DNA of 58,392 nucleotides, taken from an uncultured Victivallales bacterium (GTDB taxonomy: Bacteria > Verrucomicrobiota > Lentisphaeria > Victivallales > UBA1829). This document shows, piece by piece, positions 27,796-38,078 of the stretch. Made by a program: the position numbers and the translations under genes. The stretch is taken from the NCBI GenBank assembly GCA_944390795.1, contig CALXRI010000018.1, positions 1-58,392 of the forward strand. Reading direction: 5' to 3'. Below the pieces are notes generated by a model. That model had not been told where the DNA came from, searched no databases, and was given only the letters and a program-made list of their open reading frames with translations. Each line of letters starts with the position of its first letter. Positions within the stretch are counted from its first letter, which is position 1.

Positions 27796-27830
27796 AAAAA
27801 AGACGCCCCGGGAATGCCGGAGCGTCTTTT
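27796..27830. terminator. Bidirectional terminator between murD and secA
   Basis: A GACGC...GCGTC hairpin with a CCGG/CCGG inner stem is flanked by A residues on one side and T residues on the other. It can therefore end transcription of both the plus-strand murD and the minus-strand secA. Confidence 0.85.
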
Positions 27831-27854
27831 CCGTAATGGGAAGCGGATGAACAA

Positions 27855-30815
27855 TCACCTGCCGCAGCAGTTCTTGTACTTCTTCCCGGAACCGCAGGGA
27901 CACTTGTCATTGCGCCCGACTTTCGGCACTTCGCGCCGGAAGGAGATCGAAATTTCCTCTTCCGGCGGAGCGCTCTGCTGCCCGTCCGCATCGTCGGAGG
28001 CGAACTGGTCGAGACTCGGGTGATTCAGCGTCTGCGGCAGAGATTCAAACATCTTTTCAAACGCCTGAAGCGACGTGGCGGAACGGAACATGTTCGTCAG
28101 GATCTCCTGATCGATCTCCTGCATGAGGGCGTCGAACATCTTGAACGCCTCCTGCTTGTATTCCACCAGCGGATCCTTCTGCGCATAGGCGCGCAGACCG
28201 ATGCTGGAACGCAGGTTGTCCATGGCATAGAGGTGGTCCTGCCAGAGGCGGTCGATCGCGTTCAGGATGATGTTGCGTTCAAGCCAGCGGAGGGCCTCGG
28301 GCTCCTCAAAGGAGGACTTGAGCGCATAGACCTCCTTGACACGCTCGAGGATTTTGTCGCACATCGCATCCTCGTCGGGAGCGCCGTTCTCCTTGAAAAT
28401 GAAAATTTCCTTTTCATTGAATCCGATCGGGAAGGTCATGTTCAGCCAGGTGAGAAGCGCGTCGCGGTTGATATTGCTCTCCGAATCCTTGTCCGCGGCG
28501 GCAATCGCGTCCTCAATGTGGCGGAAGACTTCATTGTCCACAATCGAGAAGATCAGCTCCTGACAGTTCTCGTTGAACAGCGTCTCCTTGCGGAGGCCGT
28601 AGATGACTTCGCGCTGCTTGTTCATCACGTCGTCGTATTCGAGCGTGCGCTTGCGGATCGAGAAGTGATGCTGCTCGACACGGCGCTGGGCGGTCTCGAT
28701 GGACTTCGTCAGCCAGGGATGCTGAAGCTCTTCGCCCTCTTCAAGCCCGAAACGCTCCATGATCTTGACGATGCGGTCGGAACCGAACAGACGCATCAGA
28801 TTGTCCTCAAGCGAAACATAGAAACGGGATGCGCCGGGATCGCCCTGGCGCGCGGAACGGCCGCGCAGCTGGCGGTCGATACGGCGCGAGTCGTGACGCG
28901 AACTGCCGATCACGTAGAGTCCGCCGAGCTCGGCGACGCCGTCCCCGAGCTTGATGTCGGTTCCGCGGCCGGCCATGTTGGTGGCGACCGTGACGGCGAA
29001 CTTCTGTCCGGCACGGGCGACAATCTCGGACTCTTTTTCGTGGTTCTTCGCATTGAGCACATTGTGCGGAATCTTGCGGTATTTCAGCATGCGGCTGACG
29101 ATTTCGGAATCCTCGACGGAGATCGTGCCGAGCAGCACCGGCTGGCCGCGTTTGTAAGCGGCCTCGGTCTCGTCGACGATCGCGTTGAATTTCTCGCGCT
29201 TGGTCTTGTAGACGCAGTCGTTGTAGTCCACGCGCTGGCAGGGCTTGTTGGTCGGAATCACGACAACGTCGAGCTTGTAGATCTGGTGGAACTCGTTCGC
29301 CTCGGTTTCGGCGGTGCCGGTCATTCCGGCTAGTTTCTTGTAAAGGCGGAAATAGTTCTGGATGGTGATCGAAGCCAGCGTCTGGGTCTCCTTTTCGATC
29401 GTCACGTTCTCTTTCGCCTCCAGCGCCTGATGGAGTCCCTCGCTGAAGCGGCGTCCGGGAAGAATGCGTCCGGTATGCTCGTCGACGATCAGCACCTTGT
29501 TGTCCTGCACGACGTAGTGGACATCCTTCTCGAACAGGCAGTATGCGCGGAGCAGCTGGGAAAGGTTCTGGAGACGCTCGCTCTTTTCGGAGAATTCCTG
29601 CTGGAACGCCTGCTTCTTCTCCATCTTCTGCTGTTCCGTCAGGGTCGGATCCGTGTCGATGGCATGGATCTCCTCCAGGAGATCGGGCAGCACAAAGGCG
29701 TTCGGGTCGGACGGGGAGATCGCCATGCGGCCTTTTTCCGTCAGGTCGGCTTCGTGCTGTTTCTCGTCCATCGCGAAAAACAGGACCTCCTGCACATCCT
29801 GGAGCATGCCGCGATTCTGGTCGCTCTTGACGAACAGCTCCATCTTTTCCAGCCGTTTGAGAATGTCGCTGGACTCAAGGATGTGCATCAGCTGTTTATG
29901 CTGAGGCATGCCGAGCTTCACCTGAAGGAGCTTTGTAACCGCCTCGTCCATTTCCTCCTCGGAGGGGTTCTCTTTGGAAAGAATCGCGCGCGCCTCCTGA
30001 ATGAGACGGCTGCACAGAAGATTCTGGCGGTTGACAAGATCCGCGATGGCAGGTTTGAGCTGTTCGAACTGATGGGTTGAAATTGCGACAGGACCGGAAA
30101 TAATCAGCGGGGTTCTTGCCTCGTCGATAAGGATTGAATCAACCTCGTCGATGATCGCGTAGAAGTGGTCGCGCTGGACAAGATGGGACTTGTCGGTCGC
30201 CATGCCCATGTCGCGGAGATAGTCGAATCCGAATTCGCTGTTCGTGCCGTAGGTGATGTCGCACTCATACTGGGCGCGCCGCGCGGGCGGATCCATTTCG
30301 TTCTGGATGCAGCCGACGGTCAACCCGAGATAGCGGAAGACGGTTCCCATCCACTCGGAGTCGCGCCGGGCAAGATAGTCGTTGACGGTGACCAGCTGGC
30401 AGTTCTTTCCGGTCAGGGCGTTGAGGTAAAGCGGAAAGACCGCGACGAGGGTTTTTCCTTCACCGGTCGCCATTTCCGCGATTTTTCCCTGATGCAGCAC
30501 GATGCCGCCGATCATCTGCACGTCGAAGGGAATCATGTCCCAGACGAGTTCATGATCGCAGACCGTGACGGTGGTTCCGCAGAGTCTGCGGCAGGCGTTC
30601 TTGACGACGGCGAAGGCCTCGCACATGATGTCGTCGGTCGTTTCGCCTTTCTGCAGACGCTCCTTGAACTCCTGCGTCTTGGCCTTGAGTTCCTCCTCGG
30701 AAAGCTTCTGGTAGGAAACTTCGAGTTCGTTTATTTTACTGATCAACGGGCGCAGCCGTTTCACATCGCGGCCGGACTTGCTGCCGAACACCGCTTTCAG
30801 AATCTTAGTCAGCAT
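27855..30815 (-). CDS. secA: Preprotein translocase ATPase SecA
   Basis: A 986-residue translocase motor. The Walker A GEGKT lies at 118-122, the DEAD-type [17 protein letters not shown] segment near 210-230, and helicase motifs [11 protein letters not shown] and [10 protein letters not shown] in the second nucleotide-binding half. The C-terminus ends with the SEC-C zinc motif [13 protein letters not shown], which binds SecB and ribosomes in the family. A helical insertion around 290-420 is longer than in E. coli SecA, as seen in some other PVC and Bacteroidetes members. It is followed at its 3' side by the bidirectional terminator. Confidence 0.98.
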   Translation of the reverse strand: MLTKILKAVFGSKSGRDVKRLRPLISKINELEVSYQKLSEEELKAKTQEFKERLQKGETTDDIMCEAFAVVKNACRRLCGTTVTVCDHELVWDMIPFDVQMIGGIVLHQGKIAEMATGEGKTLVAVFPLYLNALTGKNCQLVTVNDYLARRDSEWMGTVFRYLGLTVGCIQNEMDPPARRAQYECDITYGTNSEFGFDYLRDMGMATDKSHLVQRDHFYAIIDEVDSILIDEARTPLIISGPVAISTHQFEQLKPAIADLVNRQNLLCSRLIQEARAILSKENPSEEEMDEAVTKLLQVKLGMPQHKQLMHILESSDILKRLEKMELFVKSDQNRGMLQDVQEVLFFAMDEKQHEADLTEKGRMAISPSDPNAFVLPDLLEEIHAIDTDPTLTEQQKMEKKQAFQQEFSEKSERLQNLSQLLRAYCLFEKDVHYVVQDNKVLIVDEHTGRILPGRRFSEGLHQALEAKENVTIEKETQTLASITIQNYFRLYKKLAGMTGTAETEANEFHQIYKLDVVVIPTNKPCQRVDYNDCVYKTKREKFNAIVDETEAAYKRGQPVLLGTISVEDSEIVSRMLKYRKIPHNVLNAKNHEKESEIVARAGQKFAVTVATNMAGRGTDIKLGDGVAELGGLYVIGSSRHDSRRIDRQLRGRSARQGDPGASRFYVSLEDNLMRLFGSDRIVKIMERFGLEEGEELQHPWLTKSIETAQRRVEQHHFSIRKRTLEYDDVMNKQREVIYGLRKETLFNENCQELIFSIVDNEVFRHIEDAIAAADKDSESNINRDALLTWLNMTFPIGFNEKEIFIFKENGAPDEDAMCDKILERVKEVYALKSSFEEPEALRWLERNIILNAIDRLWQDHLYAMDNLRSSIGLRAYAQKDPLVEYKQEAFKMFDALMQEIDQEILTNMFRSATSLQAFEKMFESLPQTLNHPSLDQFASDDADGQQSAPPEEEISISFRREVPKVGRNDKCPCGSGKKYKNCCGR

Positions 30816-30859
30816 GGGAAAAAATACCGCCTTCCTGAGATGGTTTTATGAATAACGGA

Positions 30860-31429
30860 TCAGGATTTTGATCCGGGTCTGACAACGGGAATTCCCTGTT
30901 TGCAGAGCGGACACTCTTCGGGCTGATAGGTCGGGAGGTTCAGCTGGATGAGGCTGAAGAGCGGAATGCCGAAATCCACCGTGCCGCCGCTGCGGTCCGT
31001 GATGATGCCTACCGCGACGGGAACGCCGCCGAGGGATTTCACCAGATCAATCGTCTGCTGGACGCGGCCGCCCTTTGTGACAACGTCCTCCGCAACGATG
31101 ATCCGTTCGCCCTTGCGGATCGTGAAGCCGCGCTTGAGGACGAGTTCATCGTTCTCCTTGTCGGCGAAAATCGCCTGGATCCCGAGTGCGCGGGCGAGCT
31201 CCTGACCGACGAGAATGCCGCCGACGGCGGGAGAGATGACCGTCTCCGCGCCGAGATCCTTCATCCTTTCCGCAAGGGTCCGGCAGAGTTTCTCGGCAAT
31301 GTCCGGATACTTGAACAGGAGTGCCGCCTGGAAGAACTTGTTGCTGTGCAGTTTGCTGCGGAGAACGAAATGGCCGTCGAGAAGCGCCCCGACGTCCTGA
31401 AAGGTTTTGATGATTTCCTGATCGGTCAT
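30860..31429 (-). CDS. pyrE: Orotate phosphoribosyltransferase
   Basis: A 189-residue type I phosphoribosyltransferase, which makes OMP from orotate and PRPP in pyrimidine synthesis. The PRPP loop is IIVAEDVVTKGGRV, and the Lys-rich flexible loop region follows LVLKRGFTIRKGE. The C-terminus carries a C-P-L-C motif, seen in the branch of short OPRTases with a C-terminal cysteine pair. The gene lies 44 bp upstream of secA on the same strand, so it may be cotranscribed with it. Confidence 0.94.
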   Translation of the reverse strand: MTDQEIIKTFQDVGALLDGHFVLRSKLHSNKFFQAALLFKYPDIAEKLCRTLAERMKDLGAETVISPAVGGILVGQELARALGIQAIFADKENDELVLKRGFTIRKGERIIVAEDVVTKGGRVQQTIDLVKSLGGVPVAVGIITDRSGGTVDFGIPLFSLIQLNLPTYQPEECPLCKQGIPVVRPGSKS

Positions 31430-31469
31430 GATGAAAATATCCTTACATAAGGGGAAGAAGTTCTAACGA

Positions 31470-31862
31470 TTAACGGAACGTGTCCGCGGAAGCCGGCTCG
31501 ATCCGGATATGGAAGTCGACTTTCTTCTCTCCGAGATTCAGCGTAATCATGGTGTTGAGGCGCGTAAGCAGCAGCGCATAGGGGATCTTCACCTCTCCGG
31601 CGGGAACCGTGACCGCCACATTGCAGTCTCCGAGAATCGATTCTGCGTCGCGCAGAACGAGAATCAGGTTTTTCAGCTTGTTGAGCTTGGTCTTCAGAGC
31701 CTCGTCAAATGCATAGGGACGATGGCACTTGGGGCAGAGAACCTGAAAATCGTCCGCCGCAAGATCCATCAGATTGAATTTGACAACGCCGCTGCACTCC
31801 GGTTCCACGCAAATAAAATCAAGTTGCGCCTTGCTTGCATCGATTTCATTCTGATTTGACAT
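31470..31862 (-). CDS. Small protein with two cysteine pairs (possible zinc ribbon)
   Basis: A 130-residue protein. Cysteine pairs C-x4-C (near residue 18) and C-x2-C (near 43, in LCPKCHRPYAF) suggest a zinc-binding ribbon at the N-terminus. The rest is an alpha/beta segment ending in a beta strand pair. It is compatible with a small nucleic-acid or protein-binding adaptor, but I recognise no family. It lies 40 bp before pyrE on the same strand. Confidence 0.68.
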   Translation of the reverse strand: MSNQNEIDASKAQLDFICVEPECSGVVKFNLMDLAADDFQVLCPKCHRPYAFDEALKTKLNKLKNLILVLRDAESILGDCNVAVTVPAGEVKIPYALLLTRLNTMITLNLGEKKVDFHIRIEPASADTFR

Positions 31863-32043
31863 GATCGTAATTTACACCATCCCTTTATCATTTAATATAA
31901 TCATCTGAAGAGTGACAAAACACCCGCCGGAACGACACAGGACCATAATATAACGCGACTTCGCACAGATAAAAGAGACGATTTGAAAAAAAACGGCTTT
32001 TCCTCCGGGAACGGGCGGATTCTCCCGACAGCGGCCGTCTTTT

Positions 32044-32907
32044 TCACTCTCCGGAACGCACCAGAGTAATCTTCACGATTTCCGGCGGACACCGGAAACG
32101 CACCGGCAGAAAGGTAATCCCGATTCCGGCGGTAACATACAGTTTCACGGAAGATTCCCTGTGTTCATAAAGACCGTATTCGAAACGTTTTCCGAAAACG
32201 GATGAAGTCAGGACCGCGCCGTATCCGGGCAGACGGATCTGTCCGCCGTGGGTATGTCCGCAGAGAATCAGAGAAACGGAACGCAGATCATCCGGACTCA
32301 TGGCATAAGGAACCGTATCGGGATTATGCGCAAGCACACAGCTGAAAATCTTGTCCGTGCGGGGGGGGACATACCGGGGAAGCCCGAATTTGAAATCGTC
32401 CATTCCCCAGAAACGGATTCCCTCCATGACAAACGGCTCGTTGAGCAGAGGATGGAAAGAGGCATGTTTCAGCTCCTGCTCAAAGACGCGGAAAGGAAAC
32501 CACGCCGCACGCCGTTTGTCCCAGTTCCCGTAAACAGCCAGCTTCCATCTTCCGGGAAGCGCCTTCAGAAAGGCGATTCCCGCATCGAAGCAGCAGATAT
32601 GGCGGACCAGATCGCCGCCGAACAGCGTGAAATCCGGGTGGAAGGAATCGGCCTCGCGCAGGATCTCATCCCCCGGAAAACCGGCATTGCTCCAGGGCGA
32701 AAGTCCCGGCTCCGAAGGAAATGCTCCGGTCGGACGCAGATGAGTGTCGGAAAGAAAGAAGATCCTGCGCCCGTCCAGAAACGAGAAACGTCCCGGAAGC
32801 GGAATGCGGAGCGACACAATTCTGAGAGCGCCGTCCGCATGCGCACGGAACAAATCCGCATGGCTCCGCTTCCAGAGCGAGGGATCGCTTTTCCATTCCC
32901 TTTTCAA
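32044..32907 (-). CDS. Metallophosphoesterase (YkuE-like) with altered GNHD motif
   Basis: A calcineurin-like phosphoesterase of about 288 residues. Metal-binding motifs are SDTHL, GGDLV, GNWDKR in place of the usual GNH(D/E), and CGHTHGGQ. The Trp replaces the catalytic histidine usually found in the third motif, while the Asn and Asp remain. It resembles the YkuE/YaeI branch acting on lipid A or UDP-sugar precursors. The N-terminal methionine is uncertain: a TTG at 32907, 2 bp after the greA stop, is the most upstream reasonable start in this frame, and no in-frame ATG precedes the first metal motif. Confidence 0.82.
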   Translation of the reverse strand: MKREWKSDPSLWKRSHADLFRAHADGALRIVSLRIPLPGRFSFLDGRRIFFLSDTHLRPTGAFPSEPGLSPWSNAGFPGDEILREADSFHPDFTLFGGDLVRHICCFDAGIAFLKALPGRWKLAVYGNWDKRRAAWFPFRVFEQELKHASFHPLLNEPFVMEGIRFWGMDDFKFGLPRYVPPRTDKIFSCVLAHNPDTVPYAMSPDDLRSVSLILCGHTHGGQIRLPGYGAVLTSSVFGKRFEYGLYEHRESSVKLYVTAGIGITFLPVRFRCPPEIVKITLVRSGE

Positions 32908-32909
32908 GC

Positions 32910-35030
32910 TCAGTCTTCGTGGGACAGCTCTTTTGCAAGCGCTTCCGGAAGCGGGGATATCTTCCGGATCGTGACACTTTCCCCGTCGGGGAGACGGACT
33001 GTCTCGCCGACCCGGGCGCCGAGAAGCGCTTCCCCGAATTTCGTCTTGTAGGAAACCAGATTCCTGTCCGGATCGCCGTCCCATGCGCCGACGATGCAGT
33101 AATCCGCGGTTTTCCCTCCGGAGGCCTCCGCAGTGACCATCGTGCCGAAAGAAACTTTCTCCGGATCAATCTTGACCGCACGGAAATCAATGGGCTGAAC
33201 GGTCGCAATGAGTGTTTCCAGTTCGGAACGGCGTCTCTGAAGGAAGCGCCTGCGCTCCTTGGCGGCATCGTATTCGGCGTTTTCACGGAAGTCGCCGAAA
33301 CCGCGGGCATGCTCGATCGCCTTGTTGTTCTCCGGCACCTGAACCTTGACGATGTTGTCCAGTTCGGCCACAAGCCCCTTGTAGGAGCGGACGGAAGTCA
33401 TCGGCGGCCCTTCCTTGGGTTTCCTGCCGGACTCGGCTTCCTGCGCGGCGAGCAGTTTCTTCCCCTCGCCGCTTTCGATATGCTCCTTGAGCGCCTCGGA
33501 ATGGCGCGAGAGTTTCACCAGAAGGCTCTGGCATTCGCCGGGAGCCATGTTGCGCATCCGCTGAATCGCGTTGATCACGGAGGGAATGTTGGAACCGGCG
33601 TTGGCAAGCACGAATTTCTGGAAGTCAGCTTTGTCAAACAGGGATTTCTTGAGCTCGCGCTGCGCCGCCGCCCACTCCTTGGGCAGTCCCTCCACGGAAA
33701 GGGCCGCCGAGATGTTCGCCATCGTGATGAAATCGGTCAGTTCCGGCGGGAATTTCGCACGGTTTTTCCAGATCGCAAGCAGAATGTCGGAGTTGAGGCT
33801 GTTTGCGGCAAAAACGGCATCGCTGATGTCGTCCACGGTCAAGGTCTCGAAAATGATTGAAATGCAGCGGAGAGGAAGCATTGTGGCGAGCTTTGCGATT
33901 TCCAGACGGCTGTAGACCAGGGAGGCAGCTTTCAGAAATCCGGTGAAATGCCTGACGGAAAGCCGTCCCCAGACTTCAAGCTGCTTCAGAGGAACGGCAT
34001 CGCTGATTTCCCGCGGCCAGAAAGCGACCTTTCCCCGCAGCGGCTGATACATGACCTTCAGGGTCTCCGCATCGGCGGAGTCGGCAAGCATGGAGATGCA
34101 TGCCGCCAGCATCTCCAGATCCTTGGGCGACATGACCGGCTTCAGATGGAGGAAGAGCTTCGACAGTTTCTCTGCGGCGGGAAGATCCACCTTGACGGCG
34201 GAGGGATCCAGCGGAGTCAGCAGTGTGGAAAGTTCAAGAATGCTGCGCGCGTCCTGAAATTCGCGCTGCTTCCGCACGGAGCTTTCCGGAGCGTCGCCGG
34301 AAGCCCACCACTTCGCGAATTCATCAGGAGAAAGAATCTGCGGAACAAACATTCTTGTCAGGACGTCTTTGATTTTTGTTTCGGAAATGTCTCCGAGCGC
34401 ATACTTCGCCAGTTTCTGACGGTAGAAGGATGCCGGCTTGAGATTGCGTTTTTCCGTTGCGATGATCGAGGTCATTTCCACGCTCGGTTCGAAGAAGAGA
34501 CAGCCGGCAAGCGCGTTCGCAATCGGAATGGAAAGCTGTGCTCCGGTCGCAAAGGTGTTGACCGCAATTGTCGCGACAACCTTGTCCACGTTGACGACAC
34601 GTCCCCAGCTCTGGGATTCAATCTGGTAGACAAACGCATTGGTTTTGAGTTTGCGCAGTTTCCGGATGCGCGCCGCCACGTCGTGAACGGGAACGGACTG
34701 GTCTCTGGCGCCGACCGTTTTTGCGATTCCGGGACTGGAAATATAGGGGGGAAGAAATTTTCGGACCGCGTTATGCAATGCGGTCCGGAAGTTCTGCGTA
34801 TCGAGAATGGAGTGCTCCGCGAGATAGAGACAAACGGCGGCTTTGTCATCGAACCTGGCGACGGTGTCGTCCCACGCCTCGAAAAGGAAATCGAAATTTG
34901 CTGCCGAATCCTTCAGGAGTTTCACGTCGCATGTTTTGATTTCCGAGAGAAGTTTGATCACCGCCGCGTCATTGTTTTCCTGCGCGGCGGCAACGATCAG
35001 GTCGTCCAACGCCTGCTGTTCCGTAATCAT
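32910..35030 (-). CDS. Large GreA-domain protein (chlamydial GreA type)
   Basis: A 706-residue protein. The first ~520 residues are an alpha-helical region of unknown function. The last ~180 residues contain a GreA/GreB-type coiled coil with the conserved acidic tip FGDFRENAEYDAAKE (GreA DLSENAEYHAAKE), followed by the C-terminal GreA globular domain ending in RLPDGESVTI. Chlamydial GreA proteins have the same size and layout, so this supports PVC affiliation. It should bind RNA polymerase and stimulate transcript cleavage through the acidic tip; the helical part may add a partner or anchoring function. The metallophosphoesterase gene follows 2 bp downstream. Confidence 0.87.
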   Translation of the reverse strand: MITEQQALDDLIVAAAQENNDAAVIKLLSEIKTCDVKLLKDSAANFDFLFEAWDDTVARFDDKAAVCLYLAEHSILDTQNFRTALHNAVRKFLPPYISSPGIAKTVGARDQSVPVHDVAARIRKLRKLKTNAFVYQIESQSWGRVVNVDKVVATIAVNTFATGAQLSIPIANALAGCLFFEPSVEMTSIIATEKRNLKPASFYRQKLAKYALGDISETKIKDVLTRMFVPQILSPDEFAKWWASGDAPESSVRKQREFQDARSILELSTLLTPLDPSAVKVDLPAAEKLSKLFLHLKPVMSPKDLEMLAACISMLADSADAETLKVMYQPLRGKVAFWPREISDAVPLKQLEVWGRLSVRHFTGFLKAASLVYSRLEIAKLATMLPLRCISIIFETLTVDDISDAVFAANSLNSDILLAIWKNRAKFPPELTDFITMANISAALSVEGLPKEWAAAQRELKKSLFDKADFQKFVLANAGSNIPSVINAIQRMRNMAPGECQSLLVKLSRHSEALKEHIESGEGKKLLAAQEAESGRKPKEGPPMTSVRSYKGLVAELDNIVKVQVPENNKAIEHARGFGDFRENAEYDAAKERRRFLQRRRSELETLIATVQPIDFRAVKIDPEKVSFGTMVTAEASGGKTADYCIVGAWDGDPDRNLVSYKTKFGEALLGARVGETVRLPDGESVTIRKISPLPEALAKELSHED

Positions 35031-35255
35031 CGGATCACGCTCCTTGTTTTTATGTCAATTAGCCGTTTGTAAATTTCCATAACCTGATACTATACGATTT
35101 CACGCCTCTTTTTTCAAGAACGTGTTGCGGTTTTCCTGACGTTATTTCGGAAAAAACACAATTCACTGCGGCTTTCCGGCGGCAATGAAAAGGAAAATCC
35201 AGACCGGGATCATGAAAAATGCGCTTTTTCCGGAAGGGGAAGAAATATGGAAGGC

Positions 35256-36422
35256 CTACTTCCCGAAAAGGAGACGGACGCAGGACTCGAAACGCTCCAT
35301 GCAGCGCATCGGGAACGTCTTTTTCGGCACGATCGCCCCTTTCGGGCAGTGCTCCTGGCAGCAGAAGCAGCGGATGCAGTTCGGCAGATCGAAGACCGGT
35401 CTGCCGTCTTTCAGCTTCAGAGACTGCGGCGGGCACATTTTCACGCAGAGACCGCAGCCGATGCACTTCTCCGGGTCAAGAAGCGGCTTTGATATCACCC
35501 AGTCGCGCAGCCGGTCTTTCAAAAACGGAGGAAGAGGAACGCCCCACTCCGTCAGCATTCCCGGGGGATCGGGAAGAAGCAGCGGATTGCGTTCCGGAAC
35601 GTCGCCCGTGTACAGAAACGGAGTCAGCAGCCCGCGGCGTTCCGCGCTTTGGAGCAGAAGAAGATTCTCCACTCCGAGCAGCGGCGCGGCGGAGGCGTCC
35701 AGCGCCAGGGCGTCCGAGGCTCCTGCGACAAATCCCCGCTGAACAGGCGTGCCGCTTCCGGGACCGTTGCCTTCCATGCAGACGATCGCGTCCAGAAGAT
35801 TGAAGCGTGGACGGACGGTCAGATAAATGTCAAGAAGCATATCCGCGAACATGGCGAAATCCCTGCCGACGGCGAGATGCCAGCCCATGCGTCCGCTCCC
35901 GCCCACCAGACCGAAGAGGTTTTTGACGCAGAGCGTCAGCGTCATCATCCCGTGCGTCTTGGCCTTGGCGATATCGCAGACGGCGTCGAAGTCCAGATAT
36001 TCCCGCGCAAGTTCCAGGTTCCGGAAACGCGCATTCTCCGGAAGCGACGCCTTCTCGAAATGTTCGAAACTTGCCACCTTCACATGCATGGCGGCCAGCT
36101 CCCCGGCAATGCCCATCGAACGGATGATCGCCGGCGCGGTCTGCACGGCGGGATTTTCCAGGATCGCGACCTCCGAAGCGCCGGCGTCGAGAAACGCGCG
36201 CGCGCTCTCCAGAAGAAAGGCCGGATGAACACAGGCGACATCCTCCTCGCGCCGCCAGGCGAGAAGATTGGGCTTGAGCATGATTCTTTTCCCGGAAACG
36301 CCGCCGGGGAAATCCTCGATCTGAACGGCGAGCACCTGTTCGATCGCAGCTTTCAGAAGGCGCCGGTCGCGGTAGGAGACGCAACTGGCATAGGCCGTGC
36401 GGACGGGAGGCGGCTGCGTCAT
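35256..36422 (-). CDS. DUF362 protein with two 4Fe-4S ferredoxin motifs
   Basis: A 388-residue protein. The N-terminal three-quarters match DUF362, including KPNLLAW and the conserved KTHGMMTLTL region. The C-terminal quarter carries two [4Fe-4S] motifs, CIGCGLCVKMCP and CIRCFCCQEHCP. Such proteins are common in anaerobes and are of unknown function, possibly redox or iron-sulfur related. The start overlaps the sigma factor stop by 4 bp (ATGA), coupling their translation. Confidence 0.87.
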   Translation of the reverse strand: MTQPPPVRTAYASCVSYRDRRLLKAAIEQVLAVQIEDFPGGVSGKRIMLKPNLLAWRREEDVACVHPAFLLESARAFLDAGASEVAILENPAVQTAPAIIRSMGIAGELAAMHVKVASFEHFEKASLPENARFRNLELAREYLDFDAVCDIAKAKTHGMMTLTLCVKNLFGLVGGSGRMGWHLAVGRDFAMFADMLLDIYLTVRPRFNLLDAIVCMEGNGPGSGTPVQRGFVAGASDALALDASAAPLLGVENLLLLQSAERRGLLTPFLYTGDVPERNPLLLPDPPGMLTEWGVPLPPFLKDRLRDWVISKPLLDPEKCIGCGLCVKMCPPQSLKLKDGRPVFDLPNCIRCFCCQEHCPKGAIVPKKTFPMRCMERFESCVRLLFGK

Positions 36423-37882
36423 GAGAAATAATCCTCGAACATCTTGATGGTGGAAGGATCGCGCAGCTTGGCGATCGCCCCGGATTCGATCTGACGGATG
36501 CGCTCCCGGGAAATGTTGAAATAGCTGCTGACCTCCGTCAGGGATTTCGGACGTCCTCCATCCAGTCCGTAGCGCATGGTCAGCACTTCGCGCGACCGCA
36601 GGGGAAGCGTCCGCAGCGTCTCGAAAAGGCGCTGGCGGAGAAGCTTCTGCGCAAAGCTGCGCATTGGATCGTCATCGTCGCGGAGTGTCATCACCGTATC
36701 TTCGACGGAGGCGTTCCTGCCGTCGTTCCATGCGGAAAGCGGTGCCTGAAGCGAGATCGCCTGCATCGACATCCGTTTCATGGAATTCACCCGTTCGCGG
36801 GTCATTTCCAGAATCGCGGCGATTTCATCCACGGTTGCTTCGCGCCCGTGTTCCTGGAGGAAGCATTGTTCGGCATGATTGATCTTGTTCAAAGTCGTGA
36901 GCATGTGGACGGGAAGGCGGATCACGCGGGACTGCCGCCCGATTGCATGAAATACGCACTGCTTGATCCACCAGGTCGCATAGGTGCTGAAACGGTGTCC
37001 GAGTTTGTAGTCGAACTTGTCCAGGGCTTTCATGAGTCCGATGTTCCCCTCCTGAATGAGATCGACGAAAGGCACTCCCCTGCCCTGGAATTTCTTGGCG
37101 ATGCTTACCACCAGGCGCAGATTCCCTTCCGCAAGGACCCGCCGCTTTTCGTCAAGCAGGTGACAGATCCCTTCCAGCTCCTGGTAGGCAGAGTTGAATT
37201 CTCCGGAGGAGCAAAGCAGTTCCGCGTCAAGCGGAGAACCGTTTTCCCGTCCCTGAGTTTTCAGCTGTCCGGCATAAATGCGAAGGGTCTCCATGCAGCG
37301 GAAGACATGGTCGATCTGAACGGGATAGGTCATCATCAGCTCGACAAGCAGACGCCGCACGCCTTTAATGGTATCCGGATCGCCTCCGGCATAAGCGTCC
37401 TGCAGCTCTTGCAGGCAATGAAGCAGCTCCTCGACGGCGACAGGCATCAGACGGATCATCTCGCCGCTTCCGCCGAGAGCGCGCACGGCCGACTGGGTGA
37501 AAACTTCATACAGCATGTCCGGATTCCGGCATTTCTCGAAAAGCCGCACGTGGAGACGGACGACAAAAGCGAACGGATAGAGTTTGCGCCGCAGCAGATC
37601 GTGAAGTTCGGCAATCTCATCCCAGATGGCATTTTCGTTTTCGGTTGTCAGAGGAACCGCGTCGGCCATGTTCCGCATATAAGTGCGCAGAGCGCCGTCG
37701 CATTCGAAAGAATCTTCCCGCTCCATCAGCGGCAGGTCGGCAGGATCCGGCCCGCCGCCGGACTCCGCGGCCAGTTTTTCAGCCAGCTCTTCGCGTGCGG
37801 AAGCATCATCCGCCGAGGAGAAATCCCCGGAACGGGAGGGATCTCCATTGCCGCTGTTCCTGCTTTTCCTTTTGTAAACCAT
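36419..37882 (-). CDS. Sigma-70 factor, SigA/RpoD-like
   Basis: A 487-residue sigma factor. Region 1.2 begins near ALRTYMRNMAD. Region 2 contains LRLVVSIAKKFQGRG and the -10 recognition helix RFSTYATWWIKQ, and region 3 carries RLPVHML. Region 4.2 has the helix-turn-helix around ISRERIRQIE. This is the layout of housekeeping or group 2 sigma factors. Whether it is the primary sigma or a specialised one cannot be settled here. ATG 37882 has AGGTGG at 5-6 bp and is preferred over an in-frame GTG at 37891. Confidence 0.9.
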   Translation of the reverse strand: MVYKRKSRNSGNGDPSRSGDFSSADDASAREELAEKLAAESGGGPDPADLPLMEREDSFECDGALRTYMRNMADAVPLTTENENAIWDEIAELHDLLRRKLYPFAFVVRLHVRLFEKCRNPDMLYEVFTQSAVRALGGSGEMIRLMPVAVEELLHCLQELQDAYAGGDPDTIKGVRRLLVELMMTYPVQIDHVFRCMETLRIYAGQLKTQGRENGSPLDAELLCSSGEFNSAYQELEGICHLLDEKRRVLAEGNLRLVVSIAKKFQGRGVPFVDLIQEGNIGLMKALDKFDYKLGHRFSTYATWWIKQCVFHAIGRQSRVIRLPVHMLTTLNKINHAEQCFLQEHGREATVDEIAAILEMTRERVNSMKRMSMQAISLQAPLSAWNDGRNASVEDTVMTLRDDDDPMRSFAQKLLRQRLFETLRTLPLRSREVLTMRYGLDGGRPKSLTEVSSYFNISRERIRQIESGAIAKLRDPSTIKMFEDYFS

Positions 37883-38078
37883 CGGGACCACCTGTCTCGC
37901 CCGGTCTTCCGGACGCTTCCAGTTTACTGTAACGATTCTCTCTTATTTTTCAAGTCCATTCCCGATCCAATGCAGAAAAACTTCCGGACAACACGCTCCT
38001 CTTGTCCTTTGACAGCGGATTCCGGAAAAAGTGCGGTGGAGAAATTCCCAGCCTGAACCGCAGGAGCAGCAGGCAGTG

